Shown here piece after piece: positions 7,694 to 15,970 of a stretch of DNA of 64,000 nt (positions are counted from its first letter, which is position 1; each line of letters starts with the position of its first letter). Both the position numbers and the translations under genes were made by a program. This DNA is from Halomicrococcus gelatinilyticus (GTDB lineage: Archaea; Halobacteriota; Halobacteria; Halobacteriales; Haladaptataceae). Where the stretch lies: contig CP100465.1 in assembly GCA_024227995.1 (NCBI GenBank), forward strand, positions 2,666,001-2,730,000, given 5' to 3'. The notes below the pieces were generated by a model that worked only from the letters and a program-made list of their open reading frames with translations, made no database searches and had not been told where the DNA came from.

Positions 7694-8404
7694 TCAGTAC
7701 TGCGACGACTGGGTGTGCTGTCGGCCCTGGTACTGCTGGCCACCCTGCTGTGGCTGGGACTGCTGTTGGCCGCCCTGCTGGGTCGGCAGCTGCGTCTGGC
7801 CGCCCTGCTGCCCGAACTGCTGGCCGCCTTGCTGCTGGCCACCCATCTGCTGGCCACCCATCTGCTGGCCACCCATCTGTTGACCACCCATCTGCCGGCC
7901 GCCTTGCTGCTGGCCACCCATCTGCTGCCCTCCCTTCTGCTGGAGCGACATCAGGCCCTTGTCGATGGATTCCACCGACCGACGGGCCTTCTCGACGGTG
8001 TCCTGGACCCCCGGCTCCTGGACGTGCTGCTGGAGTTCCTGCAGACTCTGCTGGAGGGTCTGTTTGGCCGCCCGGCCGATCGGTTCGGCGAACGGCGACT
8101 CCCGGAGGATGAGCTTCTTCTGCAGGTGGGCGATGTCCTGGATGTCGTCACAGGCCCGCACGACGTTCGCCATCCCGCGCTGGCAGGCGCGGGTCTTCGT
8201 CCACTCCGCGACCGAGGCCACGCGGTCGAGGTCGTGGATGGTCGTCCGAACCTCGCTCGGCAGCGAGTCGTCGAATCGCTGGCCCATCCGCTGGCCTATC
8301 TGCTGGCCGCCTTGCTGCTGGCCGCCTTGCTGGCCGAACTGGCTCTGCTGTGAGACTGGTCCACCGTAGCGCTGCTGCTGGGGCTGGTGTATCTGTTGTG
8401 CCAT
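7694..8404 (-). CDS. Gln/Gly-rich low-complexity protein with a helical core
   Basis: 236 residues. The N-terminus (1-45) and the C-terminal 80 residues are almost only Q, G, M and S, with repeats of GGQQM. Between them sits an ordinary helical core (about 46-155), including FDDSLPSEVRTTIHDLDRVA, two cysteines (TRACQRG, VRACDDI) and a coiled-coil-like LQQSLQELQQHV. The start at 8404 is chosen because the residues before it (to 8443) do not fit the Q-rich composition. I do not recognise the family. Polar low-complexity tails of this kind suggest phase separation or a surface/assembly role. Codon use matches the neighbours, so recent transfer is not indicated. Confidence 0.75.
   Translation of the reverse strand: MAQQIHQPQQQRYGGPVSQQSQFGQQGGQQQGGQQIGQRMGQRFDDSLPSEVRTTIHDLDRVASVAEWTKTRACQRGMANVVRACDDIQDIAHLQKKLILRESPFAEPIGRAAKQTLQQSLQELQQHVQEPGVQDTVEKARRSVESIDKGLMSLQQKGGQQMGGQQQGGRQMGGQQMGGQQMGGQQMGGQQQGGQQFGQQGGQTQLPTQQGGQQQSQPQQGGQQYQGRQHTQSSQY
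7770..7945 (-). repeat. 15-base coding repeat (MGGQQ units)
   Basis: Tandem copies of a 15-base unit, reading CTGCTGGCCACCCAT on the plus strand and MGGQQ on the coding strand. Four perfect or near-perfect copies lie between about 7836 and 7896, with diverged QQQGG and GGRQM variants on either side. Slippage of this unit would change the length of the tail without shifting the frame. Confidence 0.8.
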
Positions 8405-8752
8405 GGTTTGCTCCCGCTCCGGGTCGCTCCCGGCGCACTCCACCGTAACATCGGACCCAACTTAACTCGGCGCAACCGTTTCACTCGGTTTTCTCCCGAA
8501 AGCCGTATCCGAGGTGCGTAACCGGCTCACAACTACGCTCAGGGCGACAGAGACGCTGCTCCCCTGTCGCGAAGCCCGCTATCCGGGCCCAGGCAGTCGG
8601 GTCAGGAACGTGTCCCCCGTGAACGGTCGTAACGACGGATACGCAGCGGTAATCGGGAATACCACCGGACGTCGGTACGGTATCCCGACGACTACCCGCA
8701 GTGCGGCGTCCCGAAGCGTCAGCGTTAACGCCCGTTCGAGAGAACTGAAACC

Positions 8753-9784
8753 ATGGAAACGCCGTGCGTGCGCGTCGAGCGCGAACGCGGAGAGGAGACG
8801 CGCCGCGAACTCGCGGAGGCCAACCTCCTCCGGGACGACCGCGAGATCGTCGTCGAGGACGGCTGGCTGTACGTCCCCGTGGCGGACCCCGAGGCTGTTC
8901 CGGGATCCTTCGAGGTCGTCGACCACGACGTCCCGCGGCGGGAGACCCAGACGATGCCGGCGGACCTCCTCGGCGAGGAACCGAGCTACGAGCGCCTGGG
9001 GGACATCGTCATCGTCGACGAGGACGACCCCGACCGCGCCCGCGAGATCGCCGACGCCATCGTCGCCTCTGACCTGCCGGTGCGGACGGTGCTGAATCGG
9101 GCGTCGAAGGTCAAGGGCGACCGCCGGGTGCGCGACTGGGACGTACTGGCGACTGATGAGGCCGAACCGGACGAACTGCGAGCGAGAACCGAGACGGTCC
9201 ACCGCGAGTACGGCTGCGAGTTCGCGCTCGACGTGGCGCAGGTGTACTTCTCCCCGCGCCTCGCCACGGAGCGCCACCGCGTCGCGGAGCAGGTCGCGGA
9301 CGACGAACACGCGTTCGACATGTTCGCCGGCGTCGGCCCGTTCGTCGTCCCGTTCGCCCAGCGTGGCGCCGACGTCGTCGGCGTGGACATCAACGAGGTG
9401 GCGATCGAGTACCTCCGGGAGAACGCGCGCCGGAACGGCGTCGAGGACCGCGTCACCGCCATCCACGGCGACGTTCGCGACGTCGCCGCGGGCGATTCCG
9501 ACGCGACGGACGCCGACTACGGGAACTGGGCCGACCGCGTCGTGATGAACCTGCCACACAGCGCGGACGAGTTCCTCGACGCGGCGATTCGCCTCGCGAG
9601 CGACGACTGCGTGCTCCACTACTACGACATCCAGCACGAGGACGACCCGTTCGGTCCCGGGGAGGCGGCGATCCGCGCGGCCGCGGAACCGGAGTACGAC
9701 GTCGCGGTCGAGACGCGCCACGTCGTCCGCTCGTACGCGCCGCACGAACTGAACGTCTGTCTCGACGTCCGCCTCACGCGGTAA
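8753..9784 (+). CDS. trm5: tRNA (guanine(37)-N1)-methyltransferase, Trm5 type
   Basis: Methylates G37 next to the anticodon with S-adenosylmethionine, which prevents frameshifting. The 343-residue protein has an N-terminal recognition domain, a middle domain with LGDIVIVDEDDPDRA, and a class I Rossmann methyltransferase domain: MFAGVGPFVVPFAQRGADVV near residue 188, VDINEVAIEYLRENA, and the catalytic-loop MNLPHSADEFL near 265. This NLPH form is typical of archaeal Trm5. The ATG at 8753 follows a TATA-like GTTAACG at 8724-8730. tRNA-Thr follows about 90 bases downstream. Confidence 0.93.
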   Translation: METPCVRVERERGEETRRELAEANLLRDDREIVVEDGWLYVPVADPEAVPGSFEVVDHDVPRRETQTMPADLLGEEPSYERLGDIVIVDEDDPDRAREIADAIVASDLPVRTVLNRASKVKGDRRVRDWDVLATDEAEPDELRARTETVHREYGCEFALDVAQVYFSPRLATERHRVAEQVADDEHAFDMFAGVGPFVVPFAQRGADVVGVDINEVAIEYLRENARRNGVEDRVTAIHGDVRDVAAGDSDATDADYGNWADRVVMNLPHSADEFLDAAIRLASDDCVLHYYDIQHEDDPFGPGEAAIRAAAEPEYDVAVETRHVVRSYAPHELNVCLDVRLTR

Positions 9785-9877
9785 ACGCGAAGTCGTCACC
9801 CCGGCAGCCCGGCAGCGATTTCGCAACTCTTATGGCTGTACTGACGGAACGAATGAATGCGAAGCGAGGTACGCCGT

Positions 9878-9952
9878 GCCGGTGTAGCTCAGACTGGCTA
9901 GAGCGATTCCTTCGTAAGGAATAGGCCGAGGGTTCAAATCCCTCCACCGGCT
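9878..9952 (+). tRNA. tRNA-Thr (anticodon CGT)
   Basis: 75 bases without intron. Acceptor stem GCCGGTG pairs with CACCGGC (9945-9951) and T9952 is the discriminator. The anticodon arm ATTCC-TTCGTAA-GGAAT gives anticodon CGT, which reads ACG. The T arm is GAGGG-TTCAAAT-CCCTC. CCA is not encoded. Confidence 0.96.
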
Positions 9953-10060
9953 TTCTGTGCGAACGAACGTGAGCAGCGAAAGCACTCGTGGGATTTGAAG
10001 TAGACGACGAGCGAGCGGCAGCGAGCGACGTCGGCGTGGTTCAAATCCCTCCACCGGCTT
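9931..10060 (+). repeat. Partial duplication of the tRNA-Thr 3' end (att-like pair)
   Basis: The 23 bases 9931-9953 (T-arm, acceptor 3' strand and one base beyond) recur exactly at 10038-10060. The 84 bases between contain no gene. Haloarchaeal integrative elements insert at tRNA 3' ends and leave such repeats at their borders, so this looks like the scar of a lost element or a tRNA-end duplication. Confidence 0.7.
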
Positions 10061-10153
10061 ACCTTCTGCGACGACTTCCAGTCCGGTCGCTTCTCGCCTT
10101 GCCGATGCAGTACCTGCGAACGAAGAGTCCATTCCGTCAGCGGTCGCGTTCCC

Positions 10154-10933
10154 TCAGAGCAGTCGCGCGCCCTCGGCGGCGATCCGCGTCCGCTCGTCCA
10201 GGACGCCGTCGACGCCGACGGCGAATGCCGTCTCGCCGAGCATGGCCATGCTGGCCGTCCCGCCGGCGGCCTCCACGTCGGCGACCGCCTCCCGGACCTG
10301 GTCGGTCGGGAGGCCGAGTTCGCGCGCGAACTCCCAGGACCGGTCGAGCAGGTGCGTGAGCGACGGCTCCGCGGGGAGGGCGTCGAGCACGGCGCCGCCG
10401 ACGCGTTCGACCTCGGCCATCAGTCCGGGGTCGCCGAGCGCGTCGCTGGTCGCTATGCCGCCGTAGGAGACGTACTCCACGGGGTCGTCGCGGTGGTAGC
10501 GCCGGATGCCGTCGCCGTAACTGGTCACCAGCCCGCCCGATTCCTGGATGAACACGTCGCCGAGACCGGTGCCGGCGGCAACCTCCGCGCGGTGGGACGC
10601 TTCGACGAGTTCGTCACGGGTCGCGCCGAGGTCGAACCGCTCGTCGACGGCGAGCGCGGTCGCGAGCGTCGCCGCACCGCTCGCACCGAACCCGCACCCC
10701 ACCGGGAGGTCGGCGGTCAAATCGACGCGGGCGTCGACGCCGAGGTCGTCGAGCAGCACCTCGACCGGTTCGAACGCGGTCGCCGTTCCGTCGAGGGTGA
10801 CGACGGTCTCCTCGGCGTCCGACACGCTGGCGACGACGCCGTCCTCGATGGCCAGGCTCGCACCGCGCGACTCGTCGCCGGACTCGGCCGGCGCGAAGAC
10901 GGCCGTCACGCTTCCCGGGGCGAACGCTTCCAT
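10154..10933 (-). CDS. Pantoate kinase (archaeal CoA pathway, GHMP family)
   Basis: Phosphorylates pantoate to 4-phosphopantoate with ATP, the archaeal route to CoA. The 259-residue protein starts MEAFAPGSVTAVFAP and has the GHMP phosphate-binding loop LPVGCGFGASGAATLATALA near residue 76, plus AGTGLGDVFIQESGGLV near 118 and a C-terminal glycine-rich ASMAMLGETAFAVG. Length and motifs match archaeal pantoate kinase rather than mevalonate or homoserine kinase. A TTTATA element on the opposite strand at 10958-10963 sits 26 bases before the start. coaBC of the same pathway lies 14 kb away. Confidence 0.9.
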   Translation of the reverse strand: MEAFAPGSVTAVFAPAESGDESRGASLAIEDGVVASVSDAEETVVTLDGTATAFEPVEVLLDDLGVDARVDLTADLPVGCGFGASGAATLATALAVDERFDLGATRDELVEASHRAEVAAGTGLGDVFIQESGGLVTSYGDGIRRYHRDDPVEYVSYGGIATSDALGDPGLMAEVERVGGAVLDALPAEPSLTHLLDRSWEFARELGLPTDQVREAVADVEAAGGTASMAMLGETAFAVGVDGVLDERTRIAAEGARLL

Positions 10934-11190
10934 GCGAGCAACTGGGAGCCGGGACGGTTTATATGGTTGGGAACGGTCGGGAATCGGGGTGGAGTGCGGG
11001 AATCCCGACGTGGGCGGGCGGGAACTCGGGCGTGTGCGAAGTAGCGGACGAGCCGTAGAGGGGGACCGTGGAAGACGTGTCCGTCGGGACGCGAGGTGAC
11101 GATGCAGCGGGGCCCGGAAGGCGAGTCGAGGGGAGCGAGAACAGGAGTGGTCCGCGACAGCGCGGACGGGGTCGGGCCACGCGGACCGGG

Positions 11191-11538
11191 TCAGGACTGC
11201 GCGGAGTCGAACTCCAGGGTCACGTCGAGCAGGCTGTCGAACACGTCGGGGAACTCCGCGACGGTCACACGCTCGTTCGCCTCGTCGTACTCGATCAGGC
11301 CCGCCGCGCTCAGTTTCGGCACGTCGGTGTGGTGCAGGTCCGTGTAGAGGCGGACGTGCGCTTCGGCGGAGAGGGGTTCCGACCGTGCCGCGTTCAGCCA
11401 GCCCGCGACGTTGTCCGCGAGTCGCGTGACGGTGGCTTCCTCGTGACGTCGAAGGTGATAGAGTGCGTACCGCCTGCGGGGTTCGGCGAGTATCTGCAGG
11501 AAGGGACGCAAGGAGTCCCTGGTCGTATCGGCTTCCAT
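11191..11538 (-). CDS. Winged-helix DUF7344-type protein
   Basis: 115 residues with a winged-helix DNA-binding core: LQILAEPRRRYALYHLRRHE, then TVTRLADNVAGW, then a recognition helix region LYTDLHHTDVPKLSAAGLIE and a wing with YDEANERVTVAEF. This is the layout I associate with DUF7344 proteins of haloarchaea. A regulatory role is inferred; no target is known. It is divergent from the membrane-tethered winged-helix gene at 11661, with 122 bases between the two start codons, so they may share control. Confidence 0.8.
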   Translation of the reverse strand: MEADTTRDSLRPFLQILAEPRRRYALYHLRRHEEATVTRLADNVAGWLNAARSEPLSAEAHVRLYTDLHHTDVPKLSAAGLIEYDEANERVTVAEFPDVFDSLLDVTLEFDSAQS

Positions 11539-11631
11539 CGTGGTTGACGACGCGACGCTTTGCCGTCGGTTGCCTTAAAACGACTGATTGGCTCTCTCGA
11601 CTGTCGCGCGACGGACGCCTCCTACGTCGGG

Positions 11632-11638
11632 TTTATAT
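11632..11638 (+). promoter_or_regulatory. TATA box for the membrane-tethered regulator
   Basis: TTTATAT at 11632-11638, 23-29 bases before the ATG at 11661. It marks a leaderless transcript and fixes the start, excluding the longer in-frame reading from 11463. Confidence 0.7.
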
Positions 11639-11660
11639 CCGGGGTCCAGCATGTTCCCGT

Positions 11661-12500
11661 ATGGTCGACTTCCTACCCTCCAGCGTCGACCCCGCGGACG
11701 ACGACAGGGGCCCGCGGGTGGTCGGCGTCGACAGCGACGACGCCGACGACCTGCTGGCGGCGCTCTCCTCGGACACCAGCCGCGACATCCTCGCCGAACT
11801 GTACGACGACCCCGCGTCGCCCGCCGCCCTGGCCGACCGGGTCGACACCTCGCTCCAGAACGTCCAGTACCACCTGGGGAAGCTGGAGAACGGCGACCTC
11901 GTGGAGGTCGTCGACACCGTCTACTCCAGCAAGGGTCGGGAGATGGACGTCTACGGCCCGACGGCCGAGCCGCTGGTCCTGTTCGCGGGCAACGAGGAGG
12001 AGACCGTGGGTCTGAAGTCCGCACTGACGAACCTGCTGGGAGGCGTCGGGGCGCTGGGCCTCGCCAGCCTCTTCGTCCAGCGCCTCTCGACCGGGGACCT
12101 GCTGGCGTTCGACGCGTCCTCGAACGCGGGCGGTGGCGGCGGCCCCACGACCGGTGATGCGGCAGACGGGACCACGGCGCTTGACGCCACCGATAACCTT
12201 TCCGCTACCTCGTCCGTGACCGACTCGACGACGCGGTCCACCGTGGCCGAAGCACCGACGCGGACCACCGACGCGGTGAATACCGCCACGGAGACGGCTG
12301 CGGAGGCGACGAAGACGAGCGTCACGACGACGACGGAGACGGCGACGCAGACGTCAGAGGCGCTGTCGACGACCGCTCCCGCCGGCGGTACCGAGGCCGC
12401 GGCTGGACTACCGCCGGGGCTGCTGTTCTTCGCCGGCGGACTGCTGATGCTGGCGCTCGGGTTCGCGGTCTGGTACGTCCGCCAGCGCGGACAGGTCTAA
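11661..12500 (+). CDS. Membrane-anchored winged-helix (ArsR-like) regulator
   Basis: 279 residues. Residues 27-105 are an ArsR-like winged helix (LLAALSSDTSRDILAEL, recognition helix SLQNVQYHLGKLENGDL, wing VYSSKGREMDVYG). A hydrophobic stretch follows (LLGGVGALGLASLFVQ, about 125-140), then about 95 residues of Thr/Ser/Ala-rich linker, then a C-terminal transmembrane helix (LLFFAGGLLMLALGFAVWYV) and RQRGQV. This layout suggests a transcription factor tied to the membrane, with the linker outside the cell. The signal it reads is unknown. It is divergent from the DUF7344 gene. Confidence 0.85.
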   Translation: MVDFLPSSVDPADDDRGPRVVGVDSDDADDLLAALSSDTSRDILAELYDDPASPAALADRVDTSLQNVQYHLGKLENGDLVEVVDTVYSSKGREMDVYGPTAEPLVLFAGNEEETVGLKSALTNLLGGVGALGLASLFVQRLSTGDLLAFDASSNAGGGGGPTTGDAADGTTALDATDNLSATSSVTDSTTRSTVAEAPTRTTDAVNTATETAAEATKTSVTTTTETATQTSEALSTTAPAGGTEAAAGLPPGLLFFAGGLLMLALGFAVWYVRQRGQV

Positions 12501-12527
12501 GGGACGTGCCGTCGAACGTCGGGCGGT

Positions 12528-12812
12528 ATGGACGCTCGACGGACGCACGCGCTCGGCACGCTCGCGATCGCCGCCGGGACCGCGCTGTTCGTCCTCGCGC
12601 TCTCTGTCGTCGTCGTGGGCGTGGTCGGCGTCGTCGACGAGTCGGCGACCGTGCGTGACGTCGTGCGGACCGTCGCGACGACGCTGTCGCGAGACTCGAC
12701 GCAGTCGTCGGCACCGGGTCGGGCGCTGTACGTCGGCGCCGCCGGACTGGGCGTCTCGCTGTGGCTGCTCGGAATCGGACTGCTGCTACAGGGTCGGGCC
12801 GAACGGAGGTGA
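12528..12812 (+). CDS. Small two-segment membrane protein
   Basis: 94 residues, MDARRTHALGTL at the start. Two hydrophobic helices (about 10-37 and 67-87) flank a polar loop with ESATVRDVVRTVATTLSRDS. It starts 27 bases after the stop of the membrane-tethered regulator on the same strand and may be its partner. I do not recognise a family. Confidence 0.65.
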   Translation: MDARRTHALGTLAIAAGTALFVLALSVVVVGVVGVVDESATVRDVVRTVATTLSRDSTQSSAPGRALYVGAAGLGVSLWLLGIGLLLQGRAERR

Positions 12813-13241
12813 CTCGGGTGGCAAACGTGTCGGTGGAGTGGCGGCGGGCAGTACGGCGCTGTGCGCTCGAAGTTCGACGCGTCGGGAGCGGACCGGAAGG
12901 GGTGGCCGTGTGGCGCGCTCCGTGGGGGTGGATGACTTTTCTCTGGCTGGCGATGATGACTGTTCCCTGACGGTCCCGAGCGTGGCGACGCTCGCTCGCA
13001 CGCCACGTTCGTGTGCAATCGTCGGGCAGTGAAAAAAGCCGCTAATTGTGGTACGTACGTCTCTATAGCTGTTCCGTCAGCGGTCGAGCCTTCCGTCGCG
13101 TCACGTCGTCGCGGACGCTGGTGCGGCAACGCCGGTCGGTCGTCGAACGTCTTCGGGTCGGTCCCCCGGTCGTGATTGCACGCGCACCGCGGCGAAGATT
13201 TTTGGGTGCATTTTTAGTAGTCGAAGGGTAACCGTTCCAGT
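12813..13241. other. Intergenic region upstream of coxC
   Basis: 429 bases with no supported gene. It holds a seven-base-pair inverted repeat (CGAGCGT at 12977-12983, loop GGCG, ACGCTCG at 12988-12994) and, at its right end, an A/T-rich CATTTTTAGTAG (about 13208-13219) that fits the coxC promoter about 27 bases before the ATG. A short A-run (GTGAAAAAAG) lies at about 13029. Confidence 0.5.
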
Positions 13242-14135
13242 ATGGCAGTAACGGACGATTCAACAGAGGAGCACGGTCATCACCTGCCGGCCGTCGAGGA
13301 CTGGCCACAGGGCTTCGGCGAGGCGTCGTGGTGGCCCTTCATCACAGCGGTCGGTGCTGCCGGGTTCTACGTCGGTGCCGCACTGTACGTGCTCGGCCAC
13401 GGTGGCGAACAGATCGTCAGCCCGATGATCGGACCGGCGGTGTTCATCGGAAGCGTGTTCATCTTCCTCACCGGCCTGTACGGGTGGGTGTACCACGCCT
13501 TCGTGAAACACTTCTGGTCCCGGGACACGAACGAGTCTGGCGCGACGGCGTTGCGCTGGGGGATGGTCGCGTTCCTCGGGTCCGAGATAGCGACGTTCGG
13601 CGCACTGTTCGTCTACTACTTCTTCATCCGCGCGGGGGCCTGGCCTCCGGCGGGTGACGAACTCCCGGAACTGATCCCGATGACCAGCAGCCTCGGCGAG
13701 CTGATGGGGTCGCTCGTGCTCATCAACACGACCATCCTGGTCATCAGCAGTGTCACCCTTCACTGGGCGCACGTCGAACTCCGGAAGGACAATCACAGAC
13801 GGTTCCTCGCCGGTCTCGGCGTGACGCTGCTGCTGGGCATCATCTTCGTCGGCGGACAGGTGCTCGAGTACTACGAGTTCATCGTCCACCACGGCTTCAC
13901 CCTCACCGGTGGCGTGTTCAACAGCGCCTTCTTCGGACTGACCGGCCTCCACGGCCTGCACGTCAGCCTCGGTGCCGTCCTCCTCGGCATCGTCTTCATC
14001 CGCGCGCTGTTCGGTCAGTACTCCGCGGACCGTCACGTCTCCGTCTCGACCGTCTCGATGTACTGGCACTTCGTCGACGCCGTCTGGATCTTCCTCGTCG
14101 TCGTGTTGTACGCCGGCGCGGAGATGACGGTCTGA
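13242..14135 (+). CDS. coxC: Heme-copper oxidase subunit III
   Basis: Membrane subunit of the terminal oxidase; it stabilises proton pumping. The 297-residue protein has seven hydrophobic segments and the subunit III signatures WWPFITAVGAAGFY at the N-terminus, LGSEIATFGALFVYYFF near residue 115, SAFFGLTGLHGLHVSLGAVL near 230 and YWHFVDAVWIFLVVVLY at the C-terminus. The acidic HDxxE-like stretch is kept (EHGHHLPAVED). It converges with coxB. Confidence 0.95.
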   Translation: MAVTDDSTEEHGHHLPAVEDWPQGFGEASWWPFITAVGAAGFYVGAALYVLGHGGEQIVSPMIGPAVFIGSVFIFLTGLYGWVYHAFVKHFWSRDTNESGATALRWGMVAFLGSEIATFGALFVYYFFIRAGAWPPAGDELPELIPMTSSLGELMGSLVLINTTILVISSVTLHWAHVELRKDNHRRFLAGLGVTLLLGIIFVGGQVLEYYEFIVHHGFTLTGGVFNSAFFGLTGLHGLHVSLGAVLLGIVFIRALFGQYSADRHVSVSTVSMYWHFVDAVWIFLVVVLYAGAEMTV

Positions 14136-14858
14136 CCACGCCCTGAACCTTCCTCCGTTCTGCCCGTCGACCAGCACCGGCAGTGGCGTCACTGCTGACT
14201 GCGGGTTGCAGCGTGCGTCGCGTCGTCGCGTGCGTCTGCCGCTGCGCACACAGCGTCGCTGCAGGCGGTCCTCTCTTCTGGCTTCGCCGGTCGACGCGGG
14301 CGTCGGCGTCGCGGGGTTGCGGTCCGGACTGGTGCCGTCCTCTCCCCCGTCGTCATCCCGCGTCGCGAGTTGCGCAACGAACACGACCGGGGGACGCGGT
14401 ACGCGACGGAACGGCCTAACGCCAGTCGGGATTCCACTCCATGCTGTCTCCGGGAGAACTGTCCGACCCGTGCACGACTGCCCGGCCGGACGCTGCGGTA
14501 GCGTTTCGACTCGCCGAGATGACGTCGCCGTCGCGTCTCCCGCGACTGCCGTTCACGCAGTCCAGTCGCTTCGCTTCGACCTGTGGCGCTCTGGGGACGT
14601 CGTGACGGTCAGCGAGAGCACGTCACCCCTGACGGAGTGTGTTCTCCTGAACGTGCGTGTTGCTCTGGGCCGGGGCGTCGCTGGCGACCGACGGAGATCG
14701 GGTCGTGACGAGCAGGGGTCGACGTCGGGCGAGGCGCGCGGATGACGGGGATTGCCGAGTCACGGCGTGCGGAGCGGTTGCGTCGTGGTGGCGAGTACCG
14801 GAGCGGCGACGCCACTCGTGGTCGGTCGTCGGACGTCGGATGAGAAGGAGAGCGTCCG
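14136..14858. other. 723-base gap between convergent coxC and coxB
   Basis: I see no credible gene. The longest frame (14206-14745, plus) is Arg/Ser/Val-rich without domains and looks like random high-GC sequence. It is the largest empty stretch in the window. No tRNA, hairpin with T-run or long repeat was found by eye. Confidence 0.5.
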
Positions 14859-15611
14859 TTACGCTTCGGAGCTGTTACCGGCCGTGCTGTTGTTGGCACC
14901 GTTGGCACCCTGCTCGTTGAGCCACTGCTGGTAGCCCTCCTGGGTGCGGACCTCGACCTCGCTCAGCATGTTGGAGTGGCCGACGCCACAGTACTCCGCA
15001 CAGTAGACCGTGTAGGTGCCCGTGTCGGTCGGCGTGGTCTTGATGACGTTGTGCTGGTTCGGAAGAGCGTCCTGTTTCAGGCCCATCTCGGGGACGTGGA
15101 ACGAGTGGATCCAGTCCGTGGACGTGACGTTGAGGTAGACGGGGCGGTCCTTCGGGATGACGAGCGTGCTCGCGCCCTCGATGCCCTGTTCGGGGTAGTC
15201 GTAGTTCCAGATGTACTTCTGGCCGACGACATCGACCTCGACGGCGTTCTCGGGGACGTTGTTCGCGTCCTCCGGCGTCGTCGTGACCGCCCCGTTGGCC
15301 ATCACGCCGTACGACGCGTAGCCGACGAACAGCAGGACGATCGCGGTCGCGACGGTCCAGGTGATCTCGAGTCGACGGTTCTCCTTCGTCGGGAGCGGGT
15401 CGTCGTTGTTCCGGAACTTCCACACGGTGTAGATGAGAATGCCCTCGACGAGTACGGTGATGGGAATCGCCGCGTACAGTAGCTGACTGTTCAGCGTACG
15501 GATGAGCTCCTCGGTCGTCGAATCGTACCCCTGCGCGAGCGCGGGGTCGACTGCGACCGCAAGCAGCGCTGTCCCCAGCACCGCGACGAACGCTGGCCGC
15601 TTGGAATCCAT
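14859..15611 (-). CDS. coxB: Heme-copper oxidase subunit II (CuA)
   Basis: Receives electrons, probably from a blue-copper halocyanin, and passes them to subunit I. The 250-residue protein has an N-terminal signal or membrane helix, two membrane helices (LLYAAIPITVLVEGILIYTV, VATAIVLLFVGYASYGVM) and an extracytoplasmic cupredoxin domain. The CuA ligands are visible: H in WIHSFHVPEMGL and CAEYCGVGHSNM near residue 210. The tail is Asn/Ser/Gly-rich. A TATA-like CATATTTATG on the minus strand at about 15636-15645 fits a leaderless start. Confidence 0.95.
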   Translation of the reverse strand: MDSKRPAFVAVLGTALLAVAVDPALAQGYDSTTEELIRTLNSQLLYAAIPITVLVEGILIYTVWKFRNNDDPLPTKENRRLEITWTVATAIVLLFVGYASYGVMANGAVTTTPEDANNVPENAVEVDVVGQKYIWNYDYPEQGIEGASTLVIPKDRPVYLNVTSTDWIHSFHVPEMGLKQDALPNQHNVIKTTPTDTGTYTVYCAEYCGVGHSNMLSEVEVRTQEGYQQWLNEQGANGANNSTAGNSSEA

Positions 15612-15970
15612 GCTGGCTAGTCGTTGGAAAGTTACCCATAAATATGTGCTGTCTTCTCCCGCGTGGTCGAACCCCGAGGAAAATGTTACCGCAACGGAGT
15701 GTGTCGGTCACGCCGGCACGACACGGGCAGTGCGACCCGGACGGACGGCGAGAGCATTCCCGGCGGACAGCGCACGGGCAGTCGTCCGGTCCGTTCCGCA
15801 GCGTTACCTCCTCTCGCCCCGAATTGTAAACTGGCGAAACTGACAGGAGAGTGTCTGCGACGGTCCGGGCGATCGTCGCGTCGTCGCAGACCGCAGGGAG
15901 GAAGACGGTCTCCCTGGCCGCGAAGAGGCATACAATCAAGTCCCTCCAGTATCGAGTGTCGAACATCTCG
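15612..15970. other. Divergent intergenic region between coxB and the ABC operon
   Basis: 359 bases. It carries the coxB promoter (ATAAATATG at about 15638-15646, read on the minus strand) and, on the plus strand, a GCATACAATC element (about 15927-15936) that may serve the ABC operon. In-frame reading upstream from the ATPase start (to 15851) lacks family similarity. No gene is supported. Confidence 0.5.

Noticed and set aside
10038..10060. A second tRNA gene downstream of tRNA-Thr
   Set aside because: Only the T-arm 3' part and acceptor 3' strand are present; D arm and anticodon arm are missing, so it is a fragment.
9830..10132. 100-codon minus-strand frame across the tRNA and the duplicated tRNA end
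   Set aside because: It contains the well-known spurious peptide made by translating a tRNA in antisense (WRDLNPRP); no real gene.
14206..14745. 179-codon plus-strand frame in the coxC-coxB gap
   Set aside because: Ser/Arg/Val-rich with no hydrophobic core, promoter or motif; consistent with random frame length at this GC content.
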